This document shows, piece after piece, positions 25,547 through 36,033 of a stretch of 64,000 nt of DNA. This DNA comes from Devosia subaequoris. Its GTDB lineage: Bacteria; Pseudomonadota; Alphaproteobacteria; Rhizobiales; Devosiaceae. The notes beneath the pieces are model-generated. The model was not told the DNA's origin, did not search any database, and saw only the letters and a program-made list of their open reading frames with translations. The stretch covers positions 186,001 to 250,000 of the forward strand of contig NZ_JACIEW010000005.1 in assembly GCF_014197055.1 (NCBI RefSeq), in the 5' to 3' direction. Numbering within the stretch: the stretch's first letter is position 1; each line of letters opens with the position of its first letter. The position numbers and the translations under genes are program-made.

Positions 25547-26836
25547 TCAGTCTTGGAATGGGTCAACGACCAAGATGGTGTCTGCGCGTTCCGGACTGGT
25601 GGATAAAAGGGCGACAGGAGCACCGATCAGTTCCTCGATATAGCGGACATATTTGACCGCCTGGGCCGGCAATTCGGCCCAGCTCCGCGCACCCGCAGTG
25701 GTCTCGGACCACCCTTCGAGCGTCTCGTAGATCGGCTTAACCCGCGCCTGTGCCCCCATTGAGGCGGGCAAATAATCAATGCGTGATCCATCCAGCTCAT
25801 AGCCGACGCAGACCTTGATCTCTTTCAGGCCGTCGAGCACGTCGAGCTTGGTCAGGGCAATGCCGGTGATTCCCGAGGTCTTGACGGTCTGGCGCACCAG
25901 AACCGCGTCGAACCAGCCACAGCGGCGCGACCGCCCGGTGTTGACGCCGACTTCACGACCGACAACGGCCAGATGCTTGCCAACTTCGTCGTCAAGCTCG
26001 CAGGGAAAGGGGCCTTCCCCGACGCGGGTGGTGTAGGCCTTGGTGATCCCCAGCACATAATCGATGGCCGTCGGGCCGAGACCCGAACCGGCTGCGGCCT
26101 GCCCGGCGACGGTATTGGATGAGGTGACGAAGGGGTAAGTGCCGTGGTCGTTGTCGAGCAGGGCTCCCTGCGCGCCTTCGAACAGGATGCGTGCCCCCTC
26201 GCGGCGCTTCTGGTCGAGCACGCGCCAGACCTGGTCCATAAAGGGCAGGATGTCGGCAGCGATGCTGGTCAGCTCGTGGTGGATGGTCTCGGCCGAGATT
26301 TCGGTCAGTCCCATGCCCCGGCGCAGCGCATTGTGGTGGGTCAGCAAACGCTCAATCTTGGGCATGAGCGTTTCGGGCTCGGACAGGTCGATCAGACGAA
26401 TGGCGCGGCGGCCCACCTTGTCCTCATAGGCCGGGCCGATACCGCGACGGGTGGTGCCGATCTTCAGGCCCGAATTGGCGTCTTCGCGAATGCCGTCGAG
26501 TTCGCGGTGCAGCGAGAGAATCAGCGGCGCGTTGTCGGCGACGCGCAGCACTTCTGGGGTAATGTTCACCCCCTGGGCGCGCAGCTTGGCCATTTCCTCA
26601 ACGAAGTGGTGCGGATCCACGACGACGCCATTGCCAATGACTGAGAGCTTGCCCTGCACCAGGCCCGAGGGCAACAGCGCCAGCTTGTAGCTGACCCCGT
26701 CAATGACCAGCGTATGGCCGGCATTGTGGCCACCGTGGAAACGCACCACGACGTCGGCGCGCTCCGAAAGCCAGTCCACGATTTTGCCCTTGCCCTCGTC
26801 GCCCCATTGCGAGCCGACGACAACCACATTCGCCAT
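25547..26836 (-). CDS. purA: adenylosuccinate synthetase
   Basis: The 429-residue protein opens with [20 protein letters not shown], the GTP-binding loop, then [14 protein letters not shown], and contains [20 protein letters not shown]. These are diagnostic of PurA, which joins IMP and aspartate using GTP in AMP synthesis. Full length, no anomalies. Confidence 0.98.
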   Translation of the reverse strand: MANVVVVGSQWGDEGKGKIVDWLSERADVVVRFHGGHNAGHTLVIDGVSYKLALLPSGLVQGKLSVIGNGVVVDPHHFVEEMAKLRAQGVNITPEVLRVADNAPLILSLHRELDGIREDANSGLKIGTTRRGIGPAYEDKVGRRAIRLIDLSEPETLMPKIERLLTHHNALRRGMGLTEISAETIHHELTSIAADILPFMDQVWRVLDQKRREGARILFEGAQGALLDNDHGTYPFVTSSNTVAGQAAAGSGLGPTAIDYVLGITKAYTTRVGEGPFPCELDDEVGKHLAVVGREVGVNTGRSRRCGWFDAVLVRQTVKTSGITGIALTKLDVLDGLKEIKVCVGYELDGSRIDYLPASMGAQARVKPIYETLEGWSETTAGARSWAELPAQAVKYVRYIEELIGAPVALLSTSPERADTILVVDPFQD

Positions 26837-26994
26837 ATTTCAGTCTTCCCCAAAGCAAGGCACACAAACGGGACCGCAGCTTATGCGTCGGTCCCCACGA
26901 TGAATGGACGTGACGTCCCCCCGGCCGCCGTTGTCAGTTTGATTACGGCCGAATAACTGATAAGTCCGATTGTCCTTACATCACCCGGGCGACG

Positions 26995-27939
26995 ATGACA
27001 AAGCCGCAACCACAGCAAAGTAGCGGCTTTTTCGCCCGCATCCTGGATCAACCCTATCTGCTGCTGATACTGGCGCCGCTTTTCTGGGGCGGCAATGTGG
27101 TGGCTGCCAAGCTGACGGTGGGCCAAATCGACCCCTTTCTGCTGCTGGCCAGCCGCTGCGTTCTGGCCACCAGTTTCATTCTGCCCTTTGCCTGGCCGCA
27201 CCTCAAAGGCGACTGGGATGTCGTGCGCCGACGCTGGCCGGTGCTGATGGCCTATGGGGCGGTGGGCTATGCGCTGTTCAACGGTTTTCTCTATCTCGGA
27301 CTGCAAACCACAACGGCGGTCAATTCGGCGATTGAGCAGGGTTCCTTGCCCATGCTGATCCTGGGGGCCAATTTCATCATCTTTCGGGTGCGGGCGCAGT
27401 TCATCCAGATCCTGGGGGTGCTGCTGGCCATTACCGGGGTCGTTCTGACGGCGACTCATGGCGATCTCATGCGCATTCTGACGCTCGACATCAATGCCGG
27501 CGACGGCTTCGTCATGCTCGCGTGCCTGGCCTATACCAGCTACACGCTGGCCCTTCGCTTTCGGCCGAAAATGCACATATTGAGCTTTATGGCCGTCAGC
27601 TTTTCGGGCGCCGCGATTACGTCCGTGATCATGCTGGCCTTTACCGAGGGAGGCGTGAGCCAAGTTGCCACGCTCACATCGGCGCCCCCGGTCGTCTGGG
27701 CCGTCATCGCCTATGTGGCGATCTTCCCGTCCATGTTCAGTCAGGTGGCTTATGCCCGCGGCGTCGAAATGGTCGGCGCCAATCGTGCGGCGCCGAGCCA
27801 TAACCTCATCCCGGTGTTCGGAACATTGGGTTCGGTGATCATTCTGGGCGAGACGCTGCAGCCCTACCACTTTGTCGCTGCAGCCATCATCGTCAGCGGC
27901 ATTCTGCTGGCTGAATGGGCGGCGCGGCGGGTAAAATAA
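26995..27939 (+). CDS. EamA/DMT family transporter
   Basis: The 314-residue protein has about ten transmembrane segments in two EamA repeats; the second repeat ends in HNLIPVFGTLGSVIILGE, a standard family motif. Members export metabolites or amino acids; the substrate is unknown. It is divergent from purA with about 158 bases between starts, and ends at a bidirectional terminator shared with serA. Confidence 0.92.
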   Translation: MTKPQPQQSSGFFARILDQPYLLLILAPLFWGGNVVAAKLTVGQIDPFLLLASRCVLATSFILPFAWPHLKGDWDVVRRRWPVLMAYGAVGYALFNGFLYLGLQTTTAVNSAIEQGSLPMLILGANFIIFRVRAQFIQILGVLLAITGVVLTATHGDLMRILTLDINAGDGFVMLACLAYTSYTLALRFRPKMHILSFMAVSFSGAAITSVIMLAFTEGGVSQVATLTSAPPVVWAVIAYVAIFPSMFSQVAYARGVEMVGANRAAPSHNLIPVFGTLGSVIILGETLQPYHFVAAAIIVSGILLAEWAARRVK

Positions 27940-27963
27940 AAGGCGGCCCGGGGGCCGCCTTCA
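27940..27963. terminator. bidirectional terminator between the EamA gene and serA
   Basis: AGGCGGCCC pairs with GGGCCGCCT around a two-base centre. AAAA lies on the left and TTCAAAA on the right, so it can serve both converging genes. Confidence 0.8.
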
Positions 27964-27983
27964 AAACAAATCCTTCAGCAAGC

Positions 27984-29567
27984 TCAGAACTTGAGTGCTT
28001 TGGCCTGCTTGACGCCTTCGAGCTTTACGATCTGGTCGAGCTGGGTGTCGTCCAGCGTGCCGTCGATCGAGACCAGGGCAATGGCATCGCCACCCACTTC
28101 GGCGCGGCCGAGGTTGAAGTTGGCGATATTGATGCCCAGCGTGCCCAGGATGGTGCCGAGGCGTCCGATATGGCCCGGCTTGTCTTCATTGGTGACGTAC
28201 AGCATGTGCGGGGTCACTTCCGCTTCCATGTTGATGTCCTTGACCTGGATGATGCGCGGCTTGCCGTTGGCAAACAGGGTGCCGGCAACACCGCGGGTCT
28301 GACGTTCGGTGGTCACCGTCAGGCGGATATAGCCCTCATAGGCGCCCTGCTGGTCGCGATTGGTGGTTTCCACCACAATGCCACGGTCCTTGGCGATCTG
28401 GGGGGCCGAAACCATGTTGATGTCGCCCAGCGACGGCTTGAGCACGCCATTGATGGCGGCGGCGACCATGGGACGGGTGTTCAATTCAGCCGGAGTGCCT
28501 TCGAATTCGAGCTTGATGCCCGAAATGGCGGTCTCGGTAAGCTGGCCGGCAAAGGAGCCAAGGGCCTCGGCAAGCTTGACCCAGGGTGTGATGATAGGGG
28601 CTTCCTCAGCCGAGATGGACGGGAAGTTGAGCGCATTGGTGATCTCGCCGGTCATCAGGTAGGCCGAAATCTGTTCGGCAACCTGCAGTGCCACGTTTTC
28701 CTGCGCTTCAGTCGTTGCCGCGCCAAGATGGGGGGTGCAGATGACGTTGGGCAGTTCGAACAGCGGATTGTTCTGAGCCGGCTCCTCAAGGAACACGTCG
28801 AGGGCCGCACCGGCGACCTGGCCGGACTTGAGCGCTTCAAAGAGCGCTGCTTCATCGATCAGACCGCCGCGGGCGCAATTGATGATCCGCACGCCCTTCT
28901 TGGTCTTGCTGAGGGTTTCGGCGTTGAGAATATTGCGGGTGGCGTCGATCAGCGGCGTGTGGAGGGTGATGAAGTCGGCGCGGGCGAGCAGATCGTTGAG
29001 CTCGACCTTTTCCACGCCCAGTTCCACAGCGCGTTCCGGGGTCAGGAACGGGTCATAGGCAATGACCTTCATCTTCAGGCCCTGGGCGCGGTCGGCGACG
29101 ATCGAGCCGATATTGCCCGCCCCGATCAGACCCAGCGTCTTGTGGGTGACTTCCACACCCATGAAGCGGTTCTTTTCCCACTTGGAGGCGCGGGTCGATG
29201 CGTCGGCCTCGGGCAGTTGGCGGGCCAGCGCCATCATCATGGCGATGGCATGCTCGGCCGTGGTGATGGAATTGCCGAAGGGCGTGTTCATCACGATGAT
29301 ACCCTTCTTGGTCGCCGCCGGGATATCGACATTGTCGACACCGATACCGGCGCGGCCGATGACCTTGAGATTGGTGGCTGCCGAGAGGATCTTATCGGTC
29401 ACCTTGGTGGCCGAGCGGATGGCCAGACCATCATACTGGCCAATGACTTCGAACAGCTTGTCCTTGTCCTTGCCCAGATCGGGCAGGTAGTCGACCTCGA
29501 CGCCATTGTCCTTGAAGATCTGGACGGCGGTGGGGCTCAGCTTGTCGGAAACGAGAACTTTGGGCAT
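27984..29567 (-). CDS. serA: D-3-phosphoglycerate dehydrogenase
   Basis: The 527-residue protein has the dehydrogenase motifs VIGRAGIGVDNVDIPAAT and LGLIGAGNIGSIVADRA, HTPLIDATRNI, and a C-terminal ACT domain (YVTNEDKPGHIGRLGTILG) preceded by an intervening domain. This is the long type I PGDH found in most bacteria of this group. It catalyses the first step of serine synthesis from 3-phosphoglycerate. serC lies upstream in the same direction, so the two probably form one operon despite a 156-base gap containing a repeat. Confidence 0.97.
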   Translation of the reverse strand: MPKVLVSDKLSPTAVQIFKDNGVEVDYLPDLGKDKDKLFEVIGQYDGLAIRSATKVTDKILSAATNLKVIGRAGIGVDNVDIPAATKKGIIVMNTPFGNSITTAEHAIAMMMALARQLPEADASTRASKWEKNRFMGVEVTHKTLGLIGAGNIGSIVADRAQGLKMKVIAYDPFLTPERAVELGVEKVELNDLLARADFITLHTPLIDATRNILNAETLSKTKKGVRIINCARGGLIDEAALFEALKSGQVAGAALDVFLEEPAQNNPLFELPNVICTPHLGAATTEAQENVALQVAEQISAYLMTGEITNALNFPSISAEEAPIITPWVKLAEALGSFAGQLTETAISGIKLEFEGTPAELNTRPMVAAAINGVLKPSLGDINMVSAPQIAKDRGIVVETTNRDQQGAYEGYIRLTVTTERQTRGVAGTLFANGKPRIIQVKDINMEAEVTPHMLYVTNEDKPGHIGRLGTILGTLGINIANFNLGRAEVGGDAIALVSIDGTLDDTQLDQIVKLEGVKQAKALKF

Positions 29568-29603
29568 TGGAGCGTTCCTGAAATATCGAGTGTTTTGGAA
29601 GGA

Positions 29604-29716
29604 CCCCCACCTAACCTCCCCTGAAGAAGAGGGAGGGATGGCTCCGAGTGAGACACGATAGCGAGTCCAACTCGATCAGCCCCTCCCCTGTTTTAAGGGG
29701 GAGGTTGGAGAGGGTG
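29604..29716. repeat. GC-skewed palindromic intergenic repeat, copy 2 (serC-serA gap)
   Basis: CCCCCACCTAACCTCCCC, GAGGGAGGGATGG, CCCCTCCCC and AAGGGGGAGGTTGGAGAGGG repeat the words of the element at 21091-21188 in similar order with an AT-richer centre. It fills nearly the whole space between serC and serA and could fold into a large stem between the two cistrons. Confidence 0.75.
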
Positions 29717-29723
29717 GTCAGAA

Positions 29724-30905
<1,182 letters not shown>

Positions 30906-30925
30906 ATCAAGCGGCCCTCCCAGGC

Positions 30926-31241
30926 CTATTGTCTCGCGTTAGGGCGAGATGTCCTGAGGCCGCCAATACGCCTCGGGCCATACGGCGTCAATTGGATTCT
31001 GGATGATGGGCGGTGGTTTGAAACCCGTAGCTTCGGGCGTTGGCTACACATACCCAGCCCAGAGACGTATCATTTCAATGAGTTAGCTTTTTTGATGCGT
31101 TGGGCGGTGCGAGGCCGCGATGGTCGGCGGTTCCGAGGTCTGACGGTAGTCTACGAACAGGGAATGCCTCCCCTGGTCGTAGACACCTCGCTCTCCGAGC
31201 GACGGGTGGTGTGCGAGTTCGATACCTAAAGCGGCAGATCG
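30926..31241 (+). other. gap with an open frame lacking a start codon; no supported gene
   Basis: The stretch between the serC start and the transposase trace has no confidently called gene. One plus-strand frame stays open to 31229 and reads like protein (VNWILDDGRWFETRSFGRW, then TVVYEQGMPPLVV), but it enters from antisense to serC without an ATG, GTG or TTG in a useful place; the first ATG (31095) would leave only 44 residues. It is either a gene remnant or chance. Confidence 0.3.
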
Positions 31242-31305
31242 TCGACGGTGGTCAGTGACAATGGCACCAGGCTCACTGGCGCGATGAACGTCTTGACGAG
31301 ACGCT
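31242..31305 (+). mobile_element. remnant of an IS3-type transposase (DDE integrase core)
   Basis: One frame reads STVVSDNGTRLTGAMNVLTR, close to the conserved second-Asp motif of IS3-family OrfB proteins (IVSDNGTELTS). Nothing recognisable of the rest remains and no terminal inverted repeats were seen, so this is at most a short decayed trace. Confidence 0.4.
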
Positions 31306-31340
31306 GTTCACGTCACTGGCGGCAGCCAGGATGCGGCCGG

Positions 31341-32321
31341 TTAGAGCGGTTTCTTGATCCATTTGGACAGCACGCCAACGATACCCTCGCGGAACAGCAG
31401 CACGCTGATTACGAAGATCGTCCCCTGGAGGACGGTCACCCAGGCGCCAAAGCTGGCGAAATAGTTCTGCATGGTGACGATGACGGCAGCTCCGACAAAC
31501 GGTCCGAATATGGTGCCCATGCCGCCCAACAGCGTCATCAGAACGACCTCGCCGGACATGGTCCAGTAGACGTCGGTCAGCGAGGCAAGCTGGAACACCA
31601 GGGACTTGGTTGAACCCGCCAGCCCGGCGAGGGCCGCGGACATCACGAATACGGCCAGCTTGTAGCGGTTGACCTTGTAGCCCAGCGAAATTGAGCGTGG
31701 CTCGTTGTCACGAATGGCCTTGAGCACCTGGCCGAAGGGCGAGTGGATGATGCGGTAGATCGCCAGCAGCCCGCCGAACACGATCGCCAGCACAACAAAG
31801 TAAAGGGTGCGGTCATCGGCCAGCGAGAGCACGCCGAACAGGTTGCCGCGCGGAACCGCCTGAATGCCATCTTCGCCGCCGGTGAAGGGGGCCTGCAGGG
31901 CAAAGAAGAAGACCATTTGTGCAAAGGCAAGCGTCACCATGGCGAAATAGATGCCCTGGCGACGAATGGCCAGCGCGCCGATCAACAGGCCCAGGATCGC
32001 TGCCGAACCGGTGCCGAGCAGGATCGAAACCTCGGGCGTCAGGCCCCAGACCTTGGCGGCGTGGGCGGTGACGTAGCTGGCCGAACCGAAAAAGGCGGCA
32101 TGACCGAATGAAAGCAGTCCGCCAAAGCCGAGCAGCAGGTTGAGGGCCGAGGCGAACAGAGCAAAGCACAAGATCTTCATGATGAAGACCGGGTAGAGCA
32201 GGAAGGGCGCGATCAGCAGCAGCCCCAGGAGCACGGCGAAGATGATGATGTGGTGGCGCGGCGTGCCGATGGGCATGGCCTGGGACGCACTGGTATAGGT
32301 GGTTTGTGTCGTAACGCTCAT
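31341..32321 (-). CDS. branched-chain amino acid-type ABC transporter permease (LivM type)
   Basis: The 326-residue protein has eight or more hydrophobic segments and the LivM blocks GFGGLLSFGHAAFFGSASY, ALAIRRQGIYFAMVTLAFAQM and GGMGTIFGPFVGAAVIV. It starts one base after the LivH-type stop (TGAGATG overlap region), showing tight coupling. It is the last gene of the bdhA-led operon. LivM-type permeases pair with LivH in importers of branched-chain amino acids, amides, urea or short acids. Confidence 0.93.
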   Translation of the reverse strand: MSVTTQTTYTSASQAMPIGTPRHHIIIFAVLLGLLLIAPFLLYPVFIMKILCFALFASALNLLLGFGGLLSFGHAAFFGSASYVTAHAAKVWGLTPEVSILLGTGSAAILGLLIGALAIRRQGIYFAMVTLAFAQMVFFFALQAPFTGGEDGIQAVPRGNLFGVLSLADDRTLYFVVLAIVFGGLLAIYRIIHSPFGQVLKAIRDNEPRSISLGYKVNRYKLAVFVMSAALAGLAGSTKSLVFQLASLTDVYWTMSGEVVLMTLLGGMGTIFGPFVGAAVIVTMQNYFASFGAWVTVLQGTIFVISVLLFREGIVGVLSKWIKKPL

Positions 32322-32322
32322 C

Positions 32323-33210
32323 TCAGGCGGTCCTTCCGAACAGGCCGGCGGGTTTGACCAGCAGGACGATGGCCATGATGACAAAGATCGCGACCGAGGA
32401 GGCTTCGGGGTAGAAGACCTTGGTCAGTCCTTCCACGATGCCAAGCCCGAAGCCGGTGAGAATGGCACCCAGGATCGACCCCATGCCGCCGATGACGACT
32501 ACCGCGAAGACCACGATGATAAGGTCGGCGCCCATATTGGGATTGACCGAATAGATCGGCGCGGCCAGCACGCCGGCAAAGGCGGCCAGCGCCACGCCGA
32601 AGCCGTAGGTGAGGGTGATCATGCGCGGCACGTTGATGCCAAAGGCGCCGACCAGAGTGGGGTTTTCCGTGGCGGCGCGCAGATAGGCGCCAAGCCGGGT
32701 GCGCTCGATGGCGAACCAGGTGCCGAAGCAGACAAGGAGCGAGGCGACAACGACCCAGGCGCGATAATTGGGCAGGAACATGAAGCCCAGATTTTGTCCG
32801 CCGCTCAATTGCGAGGGAATGGAGTAGGGCAGGCCCGAAACGCCGAAACCATTGCGGAACAGTCCCTGGATGATCAGGGCGAGGCCGAAGGTCAGCAGCA
32901 GGCCATAGAGATGGTCGAGATGATAAAGGCGCGAGATCATCAATCGCTCAATCACGACGCCGCTCGCCCCCACGACCAGAGGGACCACGACCAGCGCCCC
33001 CCAATAGGGAATGCCTAGATAGGTCAGGCCCATCCAGGCGACGAAGGCGCCCATCATGTACTGGGCCCCGTGGCTGAAATTGATGATGTTGAGCAGCCCG
33101 AAAATGACCGCCAGCCCCAGGCTGAGCAGGGCGTAAAATGAGCCGTTGATCAGCCCCAAAAGGAGCTGGCCGAACAGGGCCTGCGGGGGAATTCCCAAGA
33201 GCTCGAACAT
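32323..33210 (-). CDS. branched-chain amino acid-type ABC transporter permease (LivH type)
   Basis: The 295-residue protein shows LGLAVIFGLLNIINFSHGAQ and GGMGSILGAILTGFGLGIVEG, the LivH signatures, with about eight hydrophobic segments. It forms the membrane pore together with the following LivM-type gene and lies 98 bases after the binding-protein gene. Confidence 0.93.
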   Translation of the reverse strand: MFELLGIPPQALFGQLLLGLINGSFYALLSLGLAVIFGLLNIINFSHGAQYMMGAFVAWMGLTYLGIPYWGALVVVPLVVGASGVVIERLMISRLYHLDHLYGLLLTFGLALIIQGLFRNGFGVSGLPYSIPSQLSGGQNLGFMFLPNYRAWVVVASLLVCFGTWFAIERTRLGAYLRAATENPTLVGAFGINVPRMITLTYGFGVALAAFAGVLAAPIYSVNPNMGADLIIVVFAVVVIGGMGSILGAILTGFGLGIVEGLTKVFYPEASSVAIFVIMAIVLLVKPAGLFGRTA

Positions 33211-33307
33211 GTTCTCTTACCTAATTTCGCGGATCCGTCGTTGCCGAACCGCACCGGCGACGTGGGCGGCGCCCCGGTCGGAGCCGGGACGCCTGGAGGA
33301 TGAAGTT

Positions 33308-34504
33308 CTATTCGACGAGTGCGCAGCCGCCGTCTTCAAGCGGCATGAAGGCGACGTCAGCCGGAATGGTGGAGAGCAGCTTGTAATAGTCCCAATCGCC
33401 CTCGGATTCCGCGGGCGACTTCACCTGGAACAGGTACATGTCGTGCAGGTGGCGGCCGTCTTCACGCAGCGAGCCTTCGCCAAACACCTGATCCTGCGAC
33501 GGGTTGGACTTCATCCAATCCATCACCGCCTCGGTTTCCTTGCTGTCGGTGGCTTCCACGCCCTTGAGGTAGTGCGTCACGGCCGAATAGACGCCGGCGT
33601 GCACCATGGTCGGCTTGGAGCCACCCATTTCCTCGGAGAAGCGTGCCGACCACTCGCGGGTATCGTCGTTGAGATCCCAGTAGAAGGCTTCGGTCAGCAC
33701 CAGGCCCTGCGCCGTTTCAAGGCCCAGCGCATGCACGTCGGTGATGAAGATCAGCAGCCCGGCAAGTGCCTGGCCTGCCTGGGTGATACCGAATTCGGCG
33801 GCCTGCTTGATCGAGTTGACGGTGTCGCCACCGGCGTTGGCCAGGCCGATCACGTCTGCGCCCGAGGCCTGGGCCTGCAGCAGGAACGAGGAGAAATCGG
33901 TGCCGGGGAAGGGGTGACGGACGGAGCCGACGACCGAGCCACCGGTTTCCTCAACCACCTTGGAAGTGTTGGCTTCGAGCGAATGACCGAAGGCATAGTC
34001 GGCGGTCAGGAAATACCAGTTCTTGTAACCGGATTCGACCATGGCGCGGCCGGTACCATTGGCCAGGGCATAGGTGTCATAGGTCCAGTGTGCGGTGCCC
34101 GGTGCGCACTGTGCGCCGGTCAGGTCGGTTGAAGCGGCACCAGAGTTGAGGAAGATCTTGCCTTTCTCACGGGTGATCTCGCTGACCGCGAGGGCGGCCG
34201 AAGACGTCGGCACGTCGACGATGGCGTCTACGCCTTCCTCGTCATACCACTGGCGCGCAATGGTGGAGGCCACGTCGGGCTTGTTCTGGTGGTCGGCTGA
34301 AATCACCTCGACATTGATGCCCTTGGAAGCGGCATCGAAATCTTCGATAGCCATGCGGGCCGCCACTACCGAGCCTTCACCCGAAAGGTCGGCATAAATG
34401 CCGGATCGGTCGTTGAGCACGCCGAGCTTGACGTCCACCGCCATGGCGGAGCCCGTCATCAGCATGGCGGCGAGACCCGCCAGGGTTGTTGTCTTGAAGT
34501 TCAT
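33308..34504 (-). CDS. periplasmic substrate-binding protein of the bdhA-linked ABC importer
   Basis: The 398-residue protein has a signal peptide ending SAMA-VDV and a type I periplasmic binding fold: VKLGVLNDRSGIYADLSGEG, VDAIVDVPTSSAALAVSEIT and NWYFLTADYAFGHSLEANT. This is the Leu/Ile/Val-binding superfamily, whose members also bind aliphatic amides, carboxylates and aromatic acids. With bdhA at the head of the operon, a hydroxy acid such as 3-hydroxybutyrate is a plausible ligand, but this is inferred from context only. Confidence 0.92.
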   Translation of the reverse strand: MNFKTTTLAGLAAMLMTGSAMAVDVKLGVLNDRSGIYADLSGEGSVVAARMAIEDFDAASKGINVEVISADHQNKPDVASTIARQWYDEEGVDAIVDVPTSSAALAVSEITREKGKIFLNSGAASTDLTGAQCAPGTAHWTYDTYALANGTGRAMVESGYKNWYFLTADYAFGHSLEANTSKVVEETGGSVVGSVRHPFPGTDFSSFLLQAQASGADVIGLANAGGDTVNSIKQAAEFGITQAGQALAGLLIFITDVHALGLETAQGLVLTEAFYWDLNDDTREWSARFSEEMGGSKPTMVHAGVYSAVTHYLKGVEATDSKETEAVMDWMKSNPSQDQVFGEGSLREDGRHLHDMYLFQVKSPAESEGDWDYYKLLSTIPADVAFMPLEDGGCALVE

Positions 34505-34544
34505 TGGTTCTCTCCTCCTAGGGTCCTCTCCCGGACCGGTTTCC

Positions 34545-35282
34545 TCACACGCCGAGATAGGCGTGAAGCTTGCCCAGATTGGTCTGGATCTCTGTGTTGG
34601 GGATCATGTCGATGACTCGGCCCTGCTCGACCACGTAGTGGCGGTCGGCGACCGAGGCGGCGAAATGAAAGTTCTGCTCGACCAGGACGATGGTGAAGCC
34701 CTGATTCTTGAGCGTGGCCAGCGTGCGGCCGATCTGCTGCACGATGACCGGGGCAAGGCCCTCGGTCGGCTCGTCCAGAAGCAGGAATTTGGCGCCGGTG
34801 CGCAGGATGCGGGCGATGGCCAGCATCTGCTGTTCGCCGCCCGAAAGCTTGGTGCCCTGGCTCGAAAGGCGCTCGCGCAGGTTCGGGAACATGGTGAGCA
34901 CGTCCTCGCGGCTGAGCCCACCCGGCTTGATCACCGGGGGTAACATCAGATTCTCGTCCACAGAAAGTGCCGAGAAGATGCCGCGCTCTTCGGGACAGAA
35001 CGCGATACCGAGTTTGGCGATGGCGCGTGCCGGCAAGGCAATGAGCTCACGGTTTTCAAACTGCACCGATCCAGTGCGCTTGCCGATCAACCCCATGATG
35101 GCGCGCAGCGTCGTGGTCTTGCCCGCGCCGTTGCGGCCGAGCAGGGTGACCACTTCGCCTGGCGCGACGTCAAAATTGATGCCATGCAGAATGTGGCTCT
35201 CGTCATACCAGGCCTGGAGGTCGCGGACGGCGAGGGCGTGAGCGGCCGGTGCGGGATCGATCTTGCGGGCAGCGTCAGCCAT
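34545..35282 (-). CDS. ABC importer ATP-binding protein (LivF type)
   Basis: The 245-residue ATPase has Walker A GRNGAGKTTTL, signature LSGGEQQML, Walker B FLLLDEPTEGLAP and the LivF ending VEQGRVIDMIPN. The start at 35282 overlaps the LivG-type stop by eight bases. It lacks the LivG C-terminal extension, which separates the two ATPase types. Confidence 0.93.
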   Translation of the reverse strand: MADAARKIDPAPAAHALAVRDLQAWYDESHILHGINFDVAPGEVVTLLGRNGAGKTTTLRAIMGLIGKRTGSVQFENRELIALPARAIAKLGIAFCPEERGIFSALSVDENLMLPPVIKPGGLSREDVLTMFPNLRERLSSQGTKLSGGEQQMLAIARILRTGAKFLLLDEPTEGLAPVIVQQIGRTLATLKNQGFTIVLVEQNFHFAASVADRHYVVEQGRVIDMIPNTEIQTNLGKLHAYLGV

Positions 35283-36033
35283 GACCAGCTCCGATATAGG
35301 CCTCAACGACACGCGGGTCCTTGGAGACGGTTTCATAGGGGCCTTCGGCCAGCACTTCGCCGCGGGCCAGCACGGTGATCCTGTCCGAGAGATCGGCGAC
35401 GACGGAAAGGTTGTGTTCGACCATCAGGATGGTGCGTTTGGCCGCGATACGACGAATGAGGGCGGAGATGCGGGACACGTCTTCCTGCGCCATGCCGGCC
35501 ATCGGCTCATCGAGCAGCAGCATTTCCGGTTCGAGGGCGAGGGTCGTGGCGATTTCCAGTGCGCGCTTGCGGCCATAGCTCAGCTCGCCGGCGGTCTCGC
35601 TGATAAATTCGGTCAGGCCCACTTCCTCAATGCGCTCGCGGGCTTCAGCGTCATAATCGTTGAGCACCTTCTGGTTGCGCCAGAAGTCGAAGCTGTCGCC
35701 ACGGCGGCGCTGCAGGGCGATGCGGACGTTTTCGAGCACGCTCATGCGTGGAAACACCGCCGAAATCTGGAAAGAGCGGACCACGCCGAGCCGGGCAATG
35801 GCGGCCGGGGCCATGCTGGTGATGTCACGGCCATTGAATTTGATGGTCCCCGCGCTGGGCTGCAGGAACTTTGTCAGCAGGTTGAAGCAGGTGGTCTTGC
35901 CTGCCCCATTGGGCCCGATCAGCGCATGGATGGTGCCGCGCTCCACGTCGAGATCGACGCCGTTGACCGCTGTAAAGCCGGAGAACCGCTTGGTCAGTTG
36001 CCGGGCGGACAGAATGATGTCGGGGGCGCTCAT
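35275..36033 (-). CDS. ABC importer ATP-binding protein (LivG type)
   Basis: The 252-residue ATPase has Walker A GPNGAGKTTCF, the LivG signature LSYGRKRALEIA, Walker B MLLLDEPMAGMAQ and H-loop VEHNLSVV. Its ATG overlaps the bdhA stop (ATGA), so expression is tied to bdhA. It forms a heterodimer with the LivF-type protein. Confidence 0.93.
   Translation of the reverse strand: MSAPDIILSARQLTKRFSGFTAVNGVDLDVERGTIHALIGPNGAGKTTCFNLLTKFLQPSAGTIKFNGRDITSMAPAAIARLGVVRSFQISAVFPRMSVLENVRIALQRRRGDSFDFWRNQKVLNDYDAEARERIEEVGLTEFISETAGELSYGRKRALEIATTLALEPEMLLLDEPMAGMAQEDVSRISALIRRIAAKRTILMVEHNLSVVADLSDRITVLARGEVLAEGPYETVSKDPRVVEAYIGAGHG

Noticed and set aside
27915..29624. Long plus-strand open frame opposite serA
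   Set aside because: SerA motifs are intact on the minus strand, and the plus-strand product is a low-complexity shadow.
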